DNA of 5,431 nucleotides from GCA-002728855 sp036340635 (lineage in GTDB: Bacteria; Bacteroidota; Bacteroidia; Flavobacteriales; Flavobacteriaceae): NCBI GenBank assembly GCA_036340635.1, contig JAYYYF010000034.1, forward strand, positions 1 to 5,431. The letters are read 5' to 3'. Of the stretch, positions 1 through 5,431 are shown piece by piece. The notes below the pieces were generated by a model. That model had not been told where the DNA came from and did no database searches. It was given only the letters and a program-made list of their open reading frames with translations. A program made the translations under genes and the position numbers. Every line of letters begins with the position of its first letter. Position 1 is the stretch's first letter.

Positions 1-73
1 CCTCATTTATGTTTTGATAATATGGATTCCTACAAATTATCTTTACAGAAAAAAAATATATATTAAGTTATAG
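1..73 (+). CDS. C-terminal tail of a probable membrane protein (partial, 5' end outside window)
   Basis: Frame 2 is open from the first base to a TAG at 71-73 and encodes about 23 residues. The tail begins with a hydrophobic run (LIYVLIIWIP), followed by NYLYRKK and a short basic end. A hydrophobic segment followed by Arg/Lys-rich residues resembles the last transmembrane helix and cytoplasmic C-terminus of a transporter or other polytopic membrane protein. The stop lies only 4 bases before the ATG of the SIS-domain gene, which fits an operon. A sugar importer would make sense here, but nothing in 23 residues identifies a family. A second frame (frame 1, stop 64-66) is also open over this short stretch and encodes a polar peptide, so the frame choice rests on hydrophobic character and tight spacing only. 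Confidence 0.45.
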   Translation, partial: LIYVLIIWIPTNYLYRKKIYIKL

Positions 74-77
74 CTCC

Positions 78-794
78 ATGTACAAATATTACTCATCGTC
101 CAAAGCTTTACTTGATAAAATTGTAGAAAAAAATCGTTCAAGAATTGATGAAGCCTCTAAGCTTTTAAGTGAATGTATTTGTAATGATAATTTAATCCAC
201 ACCTTTGGAACAGGACATTCTCATGTAATAGGGCTTGAACTTTTTGTTAGAGCAGGAGGCCTGGCTAATGTTAATTCTTTTTTGGATTCCTCCGTTATGA
301 TTTCTGAAGGGCCAAGAAGAAGTGCTGAAATAGAAAGAATTGAGGGCTACTCAAAAATTATCTGGGATCAACACAAAATCGAAAAAGGAGATGTTTTTAT
401 AATTATTTCAAATTCTGGAAGAAATGCTATGCCGATTGAAATTGCAATGCTAGCAAAAGAAAAAGGATTAAAAGTAATTGGAATAACTTCCATAGAGCAA
501 TCAAAAAAATATCCTTCCAGGCATAGCAGCAAAAAAAAATTATTTGACCTTGCCGATATTGTTATAGATAATTGCGTCCCTTCAGGAGATGGTATGCTAA
601 ATATTGAAGGCAATAAAACAGGAGCGGCATCAACTTTGTCGGGAACTTTTATCGTAAATCTAATCTCCACTGAAGCAATGTTTCTAGCCAACAAAAAGGG
701 TGTTAAATTACCTATTTATTACAGTCAAAACATAGATGGGTATAGTAATGAAGACCTTTATAAAAAGTACGAGAATAGAATAAAACATTTATAA
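78..794 (+). CDS. SIS-domain sugar isomerase-like protein (UPF0309-type)
   Basis: This is a 238-residue protein with no signal peptide, so probably cytoplasmic. It carries one SIS (sugar isomerase) fold, the phosphosugar-binding domain found in MurQ, GmhA and GlmS. Visible SIS features are the first strand and loop FGTGHSH at residues 43-49, and the second strand with the Ser-rich phosphate-binding loop ISNSGRN at about 110-116. These are followed by the helix and strand ending GLKVIGITS. A later Gly-rich part (SGDGMLNIEG, then GAASTLSG) and a C-terminal PIYYSQNIDG match the layout of the UPF0309 group, whose members are about 240-250 residues, so it looks full length. The start is the first ATG after the previous stop, with no Shine-Dalgarno. 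The reaction is unknown; phosphosugar isomerase, MurQ-like etherase or sugar-phosphate sensor are all possible. It lies 18 bp ahead of two DUF1080 genes, suggesting a role in handling the imported product of their reaction. Confidence 0.85.
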   Translation: MYKYYSSSKALLDKIVEKNRSRIDEASKLLSECICNDNLIHTFGTGHSHVIGLELFVRAGGLANVNSFLDSSVMISEGPRRSAEIERIEGYSKIIWDQHKIEKGDVFIIISNSGRNAMPIEIAMLAKEKGLKVIGITSIEQSKKYPSRHSSKKKLFDLADIVIDNCVPSGDGMLNIEGNKTGAASTLSGTFIVNLISTEAMFLANKKGVKLPIYYSQNIDGYSNEDLYKKYENRIKHL

Positions 795-812
795 AACTTT
801 AATTTTAATAAT

Positions 813-1427
813 ATGAAAAAACTATTTTATCAATTATCCTTAATCATTATTTTTTTAACCTTTAGTACTATTAGCTACTCTCAATCTTACACTTCTTTAT
901 TTAACGGGGAAGACCTCAGTGGATGGGAAATTCATGGAAATGAAAAGTGGTATGTCGAAGATGGAAAAATAATATGTGAAAGTGGCCCTAAAAAAGAATA
1001 TGGATATCTTTCAACGATTGATCATTACGATGATTTTGAATTAAGTCTAGATTTTAAACAAGATGCTGATGGTAACAGTGGTGTTTTTTTCAGATCATCT
1101 CTTGAGGGAACAAAAATTACTGGCTGGCAAGCTGAAGTAGCTCCTCCAGGAAATCACACGGGCGGAATATACGAGTCTTATGGAAGAGGGTGGTTAATAA
1201 AACCTGATGCTGAAAAAGATAAAGCCCTAAAAATGGGAGATTGGAATAATCTTAAACTTAAAGTCATAGGTTCAAAAGTCACAACCTATCTTAACAATGT
1301 TGAAATGATAGAGCTAGAGGATGAAAAAATTGGTGAAGGGAAAGGATCAATAGCGCTTCAAATTCATGATGGTGGAGGAATAAAAGTAAGTTGGAAAAAT
1401 ATTAAAATAAGAGTTTTAAAAAAATAG
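813..1427 (+). CDS. Exported DUF1080 protein (3-keto-disaccharide hydrolase family), soluble periplasmic type
   Basis: This is a 204-residue protein. Residues 1-23 are a classic signal peptide: KK near the N-terminus, hydrophobic LIIIFLTF, and a c-region SYS before Gln24. The rest is one DUF1080 domain, a concanavalin-like beta-sandwich. It opens with LFNGEDLSGW at 29-38, then a WYVEDGKI strand at 46-53. GNSGVFFR at 87-94 is the family's hallmark, with TGGIYE at 116-121 and IALQIHDGG at 180-188. Characterised relatives act on glycosides already oxidised at C3, cleaving the glycosidic bond by elimination and hydration. The active site usually holds acidic and His residues around the EYQ- and QxH-type motifs; here the equivalents are probably WQAE (105-108) and Q183/H185. 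The stop is 1 base before the next DUF1080 gene, so the two are almost certainly co-transcribed. Substrate is unknown. Confidence 0.9.
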   Translation: MKKLFYQLSLIIIFLTFSTISYSQSYTSLFNGEDLSGWEIHGNEKWYVEDGKIICESGPKKEYGYLSTIDHYDDFELSLDFKQDADGNSGVFFRSSLEGTKITGWQAEVAPPGNHTGGIYESYGRGWLIKPDAEKDKALKMGDWNNLKLKVIGSKVTTYLNNVEMIELEDEKIGEGKGSIALQIHDGGGIKVSWKNIKIRVLKK

Positions 1428-1428
1428 T

Positions 1429-2178
1429 ATGGAAAGTATTAAATCAAATGCAAGCATTATGTCAATATTGGCTTTCATATTGACAATTACATTTTTATTT
1501 GAAAGTTGTAAAGAGGTGAAATCATCAAAATCTGAGAGTCAATGGATCAATCTTTTTGATGGGAAAACAACTGAGGGGTGGAGAGTATATAATGGTGATG
1601 AAATACCAAAAAAATGGGCAGTTATTGATGGCAATTTAACTTTTAACACTGAGCTCAAATTGGAACAGGAATTTTCTGGAGGTGGTGATATAATATATTA
1701 CAGAGAAGAATTTGAAAATTTTGAATTGTATGTAGAATGGAAACTACCTAAAGGAGGCAACAGTGGAATTTTATATCACGTTAAAGAAGGGTATAAAACT
1801 CCTTTTGATGTTTCTCCCGAATATCAGCTACTTGACGATGATGGCTGGGAAGAAATCAATAATGCTAAGCTTGAAGAGTGGCAAAAAGCAGGGGCTGATT
1901 ATGCTATGTACACAGCTGATGAGAATAAGAAAAAATTAAATCCTGCTGGAGAGTGGAACTCATCTAAAATAGTCTATACAGAAAAAAGAGTTGAACACTG
2001 GTTAAATGGAGAATTAATTCTCTCTTTTGTACCTTATTCTGAGGATTGGTATAAAAGAAAAAATTCAGGAAAATGGAAAGACTACCCAGATTACAAAAAA
2101 TTTAAAAAAGGGTACATTGCCCTACAGGATCATGACAGTCCTATATGGTTTAGAAAAATAAAAATAAAACCGCTATAA
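1429..2178 (+). CDS. DUF1080 lipoprotein (3-keto-disaccharide hydrolase family)
   Basis: This is a 249-residue protein with an N-terminal hydrophobic segment (SILAFILTITFLF) ending at FESC, with Cys27 as the probable lipidated residue. The lipobox is loose (Glu at -2), as Bacteroidota lipoboxes often are. K28-E29 after the Cys may help surface export, but this is weak. The DUF1080 domain follows: LFDGKTTEGW at 42-51, KKWAVIDGNL at 61-70, the hallmark GGNSGILYHV at 109-118, EYQLLDDDGW at 131-140, and GYIALQDHDSP at 228-238 before the last strand. EYQ-D and ALQ-H are the motifs most conserved in the family and the likely catalytic region. The start at 1429 is one base after the preceding stop; an in-frame ATG at 1459 would also leave a short lipoprotein signal but lacks a basic n-region. 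It is longer than the neighbouring DUF1080 protein, with an inserted Lys/Trp-rich segment at about 200-227, and is a divergent paralogue rather than a recent duplicate. Confidence 0.9.
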   Translation: MESIKSNASIMSILAFILTITFLFESCKEVKSSKSESQWINLFDGKTTEGWRVYNGDEIPKKWAVIDGNLTFNTELKLEQEFSGGGDIIYYREEFENFELYVEWKLPKGGNSGILYHVKEGYKTPFDVSPEYQLLDDDGWEEINNAKLEEWQKAGADYAMYTADENKKKLNPAGEWNSSKIVYTEKRVEHWLNGELILSFVPYSEDWYKRKNSGKWKDYPDYKKFKKGYIALQDHDSPIWFRKIKIKPL

Positions 2179-2284
2179 GTCCTTTTAAAGGGATTATGTT
2201 AAATTTTTATTGTTTTATAATAAAATTTTATGGTTTGTACATCTCTCTATAAACTATTTATCAGAAATTTGCAAAAATATATCT

Positions 2285-4522
2285 GTGGCGTATAAAAAGT
2301 TTTCTTTTTTTGTCTATTTCCTTTGTCTCTTTTCTTACGGTCAAAAAGAGTATTCTTTAAATAAAATATCCGATGAGAAGATAACTGTAGACGGTGTTGT
2401 GAATGAATCTGAGTGGGAAAATGCAATTCGTATTCCTCTAATCTATGAACAAGAGCCTGGTAATAACACAAAGGCTCAAAGAAACACTGTTGCATATCTA
2501 ACCTATTCAGATGAATTTCTCCTCGTTGCATTTGTGTCTTTTGTTGATCCAGAGACAGAGGTTAGAGCATCTATAAGGCCCAGGGATAATATGAGTATTT
2601 GGAATGATGATATGTTCATTATTAGATTTGATACTTTTAAAGATGCGAGAAATAATTTTGTTCTTGCTTCAAACTCCCTAGGCAGTCAATTTGACCTTCG
2701 GATGTTAAATGCTACCGATGAAAGGGGTAAATACGACTCAGGTTTTAATGTCAATTTTGTTTCATTTGGATCGATTACTGAAGACAGGTATCAAGTAGAA
2801 TGGAAAATTCCATTTTCTGAAATCCCTTCTCCAAATGGAGAAAATCAGCAATGGCATTTTAACCTTGGCAACAGATATTATAAAGATGGGAAAAATGTTG
2901 AACTAGGAAGTCAACCTTTAGATAGAGATAACCCATGTGAAGTATGTCAAACTACAGATATATTAAATATAGATAATATCAAAATAAAGAAACGATTTGA
3001 ATTACTCCCTTATGTTTCTGCTTCTGTTGTAGGAGAGAGAGAAAATATAAATGAAAAAATTGATTATGAGCCCATTGAAAGAAGAGTTGGTCTTGGAATA
3101 AATATGGACTTTAACAAGACAACATCTCTTGAAGTTACTTTTAATCCAGATTTTTCTCAAGTGGAAGCTGATGTTACAAGAATTGACATTAATTCAGCTG
3201 TTTCCCTAAGGTATCGCGAAAGAAGACCTTACTTTAGTAGGGGGACAGATATTGTTCGCTTTTCTGATGGGGCCTTCTATTCTCGCTCGATAAGTAACCC
3301 ATCTATTTCCACAAAGCTATTAAGTCAAAATTCAAATAGCAGAGTGTTTTTCTTAACCGCAATTGATCAAGATTCACCCTATTTGGTTGCCAGCGAGGAC
3401 AGGTCCTATCTAGGACAGGGGGGTCAGAGCTTTGTTAATGTGTTTAGGTATCAAAGAATAATAAATGATAAAACCCGGATTGGAATGTATACATCAAACC
3501 GATATTATAAAGATGGAGGATACGGCAATTTGGTTGGAATCGATGGCCTTTTGATATTAAACAAAAAATGGAGATTAAATTATGAGTTATTTAAAAACTT
3601 TAACCAAGAACCTACTAAAGATTGGCTTGATAGCTCAGATAAAATTGGAGATCGATCAGTTATGTTAGATGGGGAGCAGTTTAATGGAGATGCCATATAT
3701 CTTACTTTTGAAAGAAATACCGAGCACTGGAAAAGTTATTTTACCTATAGAAATATATCTCCTGATTATCAAACAGATGTTGGATTTGTTGTCAAAAATA
3801 ATCGGCGCTGGGCTACCTTCCGTCATATGTATCAAAATATTGTAGACAAGAAAAATCTAAGAAGCTTCGAACTTGGAACAAAATTAGATGTAAACTATAC
3901 TTTCGATAATAACCTAAAAACTATTTCGCTAGATGGAGATTTTCAATTTGAAACAATTGGCAATACTGAAATATCATTTACTTATGATTGGGATATTTTT
4001 AAAAATTTTATGGATATTGATTTTAAAGATCTCCCGACTTCAGATCTTAACATAAGAAGTTCTCCAACTGAATTTTTTAATTTTAATATTTCATATGAAT
4101 GGGGCAAAGATTTAGCATATAATGAGGAAATCCCTGAAAAGGGAAAGCTAAGAACATTTTCTATTTACACATCATTTCAAATTAATGAAAATTTAAATGT
4201 TACCGGATTATTAAATTATTCGGAACTAAAGAATCTTGAGACGCTTGAATATTATTTTTCCGGTAATATTTTCAGATTAACTACAAGATATCAGTTTTCA
4301 AATTTTTTGAATTTGAGACTCATTGCTGAGAAGAATACCTTTAATAAGTCCTTTTTTATTCAACCATTAGTCCAGTGGAACCCCAATCCTTCCACTATAT
4401 TTTATCTTGGAGGAAATCAAAATACAGATTTAGAAATTGATGAGGAAATTATTCCCCTTCTCAAATTTAGAAGATCACAAATTTTCTTTAAATTTCAATA
4501 CCTAATTGGACTTAAAAAATAA
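2285..4522 (+). CDS. CBM9-like / DUF5916 outer-membrane beta-barrel protein
   Basis: From the GTG at 2285 this is a 745-residue protein. That start gives a compact signal peptide: AYKK, hydrophobic FSFFVYFLCLF, then SYG before Gln20. The reading frame is open further up to a TTG at 2210 (770 residues), but that would put 25 extra residues ahead of the signal; no in-frame ATG exists. Residues about 28-215 form a CBM9-like domain, recognised from ITVDGVVNESEW (33-44) and the closing strands VEWKIPFSEI and WHFNLGNRYY. The rest is a DUF5916 region predicted to form a beta-barrel: ELLPYVSA, then the hallmark NPDFSQVEAD (287-296) and RERRPYFSRG (about 311-320), followed by alternating aromatic strands to a C-terminal FKFQYLIGLKK. 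DUF5916 proteins are common in Bacteroidota and their role is not well defined. Binding or passage of sugars or peptides at the outer membrane is inferred from the carbohydrate-gene neighbours. A CEVC motif (Cys218/Cys221) sits between the two domains. Confidence 0.88.
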   Translation: MAYKKFSFFVYFLCLFSYGQKEYSLNKISDEKITVDGVVNESEWENAIRIPLIYEQEPGNNTKAQRNTVAYLTYSDEFLLVAFVSFVDPETEVRASIRPRDNMSIWNDDMFIIRFDTFKDARNNFVLASNSLGSQFDLRMLNATDERGKYDSGFNVNFVSFGSITEDRYQVEWKIPFSEIPSPNGENQQWHFNLGNRYYKDGKNVELGSQPLDRDNPCEVCQTTDILNIDNIKIKKRFELLPYVSASVVGERENINEKIDYEPIERRVGLGINMDFNKTTSLEVTFNPDFSQVEADVTRIDINSAVSLRYRERRPYFSRGTDIVRFSDGAFYSRSISNPSISTKLLSQNSNSRVFFLTAIDQDSPYLVASEDRSYLGQGGQSFVNVFRYQRIINDKTRIGMYTSNRYYKDGGYGNLVGIDGLLILNKKWRLNYELFKNFNQEPTKDWLDSSDKIGDRSVMLDGEQFNGDAIYLTFERNTEHWKSYFTYRNISPDYQTDVGFVVKNNRRWATFRHMYQNIVDKKNLRSFELGTKLDVNYTFDNNLKTISLDGDFQFETIGNTEISFTYDWDIFKNFMDIDFKDLPTSDLNIRSSPTEFFNFNISYEWGKDLAYNEEIPEKGKLRTFSIYTSFQINENLNVTGLLNYSELKNLETLEYYFSGNIFRLTTRYQFSNFLNLRLIAEKNTFNKSFFIQPLVQWNPNPSTIFYLGGNQNTDLEIDEEIIPLLKFRRSQIFFKFQYLIGLKK

Positions 4523-4556
4523 TTGAATTTTTTTTTATACTTTTAATCATCTCGCT

Positions 4557-5431
4557 ATGAGAAAGAGAAGGGATTTTTTAAAAATTTTTGCCGCTTTTAG
4601 CGGATTTTCGTTTATGCCATCATTTGCTTGGTCTTCATCAAATCAAAAATATCTTAGAACTGCTCATATTGGAGTTGGGGGAATGGGCCTTGAGGATTTA
4701 AAAGCGATTTCATCTCATGGTGAAGTTCAGGTTGTTGCCTTATGCGATGTAGATAGTAATGCTTTAAAAAAAGCAAAAGAATTATTCCCAAAGGCTGATA
4801 CATATAAAGACTATAGGAGAATGCTTTCGAGTAATGCAAACAAAATAGATGCTGTTATTGTTTCAACTCCTGATCATACACATGCACCTGCATCCATTAT
4901 GGCAATGAAAATGGACAAACATGTTTATTGCCAAAAACCTTTGACTCATCATGTCTCGGAGGCTCGTACCATGAGTCAATTAGCAGAAGAAAAAAACTTG
5001 GTTACCCAAATGGGTATTCAAGTTCACTCATTCTATGACTATAAACTTGCCACTTTATTAATTCAATCTGGAATAATTGGCAAAGTAAGTACTGTAAGGG
5101 CTTGGTCTCCAAAAAATTGGGGATATGATGGTCCTAAACCACAAGGGGAAGATCCTATACCTGAAAATTTGGACTGGAATCTTTGGCTTGGTACTGCGCC
5201 TAAAAGACCCTATAAAGACAAAGTTTATCATCCATACAACTGGAGAAAGCTTGTTGATTATGGATGTGGGACTCTTGGCGATATGGGAGTTCATATTTTT
5301 GACACACCCTATAATGCACTTGCTCTAGATGTTCCACTTACAATAAAAAATAGTTGTAGAAAACCTAATGGGTTTGGATATCCTGAAAACAATATAGTTA
5401 CTTATACCTTTCCAGGAACACCTTATACAAC
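4557..5431 (+). CDS. Tat-exported Gfo/Idh/MocA-family oxidoreductase (partial, 3' end outside window)
   Basis: The first 291 codons are present and the frame is open to the window end. The N-terminus KRRDFLK (residues 3-9) is a textbook twin-arginine motif, followed by a moderately hydrophobic FAAFSGFSF stretch and a likely cleavage site after SFA (24), so the protein should be exported folded with its cofactor. The Rossmann domain follows: HIGVGGMG (37-44) is the GxGxxG dinucleotide loop, ALCDVD (61-66) ends strand 2 with the acid that usually contacts the ribose, and VSTPDHTHA (102-110) and VYCQKPLTH (123-131) are family signatures. QKP stands in the usual EKP position; Lys127 is kept. The substrate domain shows WRKLVDYGCG and TLGDMGVHIFD (239-249), including the Asp/His (Asp242, His246) typical of the catalytic region. 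Such enzymes oxidise or reduce sugar or inositol hydroxyls using NAD(P). Next to two DUF1080 genes, oxidation of a glycoside at C3 is the likeliest role, but this is inferred. It starts 34 bp after the preceding stop. Confidence 0.92.
   Translation, partial: MRKRRDFLKIFAAFSGFSFMPSFAWSSSNQKYLRTAHIGVGGMGLEDLKAISSHGEVQVVALCDVDSNALKKAKELFPKADTYKDYRRMLSSNANKIDAVIVSTPDHTHAPASIMAMKMDKHVYCQKPLTHHVSEARTMSQLAEEKNLVTQMGIQVHSFYDYKLATLLIQSGIIGKVSTVRAWSPKNWGYDGPKPQGEDPIPENLDWNLWLGTAPKRPYKDKVYHPYNWRKLVDYGCGTLGDMGVHIFDTPYNALALDVPLTIKNSCRKPNGFGYPENNIVTYTFPGTPYT

Noticed and set aside
368..694. Reverse-strand open frame of 108 codons opposite the SIS gene
   Set aside because: The + strand here encodes conserved SIS motifs, and the reverse product has no recognisable domain. 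The shorter reverse-strand frames at 2247-2531, 4654-4839 and 5058-5294 are rejected for the same reason.
2180..2192. Small inverted repeat after the second DUF1080 gene (CCTTTTAAAGG core), possible terminator
   Set aside because: At best a 5-bp stem, including one G-T pair, with a 3-base loop and no clean T-run directly after it; too weak to call a terminator in such AT-rich sequence.
2874..3516. A 16-base match (2874-2889 and 3501-3516) encoding YYKDG twice in the DUF5916 protein
   Set aside because: It is a short single repeat in two different structural parts of the protein, without flanking similarity, and is best explained by chance in AT-rich beta-strand and turn coding sequence.
4523..4556. 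T-rich gap before the oxidoreductase gene, with TTG and a TActTTTA element resembling a Bacteroidota promoter
   Set aside because: The two elements are only about 12 bases apart, too close for the usual spacing, and the element sits almost on the start codon. The T-run has no hairpin before it, so it is not a terminator either.
5125..5328. Open frame of 67 codons on the + strand inside the oxidoreductase gene
   Set aside because: It overlaps, in another frame, a region with clear Gfo/Idh/MocA motifs and encodes nothing recognisable.

Overview
The window is AT-rich (roughly two thirds A+T by eye) and every recognisable gene lies on the + strand. It most likely comes from a Bacteroidota bacterium, probably a flavobacterium-like or cytophaga-like lineage. 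Three things point there: a DUF5916/CBM9-like outer-membrane protein, secretion signals whose mature proteins begin with Gln, and start codons preceded by A/T-rich sequence with no Shine-Dalgarno motif. This is inference from family distribution and style; there is no phylogenetic marker in the window.

Layout: (1) bases 1-73 look like the last codons of a membrane protein whose gene begins outside the window. (2) 78-794 encodes a cytoplasmic SIS-domain (phosphosugar-binding) protein. (3) 813-1427 and 1429-2178 encode two divergent DUF1080 (3-keto-disaccharide hydrolase family) proteins, the first with a cleavable signal peptide and the second a probable lipoprotein. (4) After a gap of about 106 bp, 2285-4522 encodes a CBM9-like/DUF5916 protein, a predicted outer-membrane beta-barrel with an N-terminal carbohydrate-binding-like domain. 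Its start codon is not ATG. (5) 4557 to the window end encodes a Gfo/Idh/MocA-family oxidoreductase with a twin-arginine (Tat) signal, cut by the window edge.

The combination suggests a carbohydrate-processing locus using oxidation-dependent cleavage. In the 3-keto-glycoside route known in Bacteroidota, an NAD-dependent dehydrogenase oxidises the sugar at C3 and DUF1080 proteins then cleave the 3-keto-glycoside. Here the Tat-exported oxidoreductase would act in the periplasm beside two exported DUF1080 proteins. The DUF5916 barrel could bind or pass glycans at the outer membrane, and the upstream membrane protein plus the SIS protein could import and handle the released sugar. The substrate cannot be read from the sequence. 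No SusC/SusD pair, regulator, RNA gene, mobile element, CRISPR array or notable repeat is visible. The gaps between genes (795-812, 1428, 2179-2284, 4523-4556) hold no convincing terminator or promoter.
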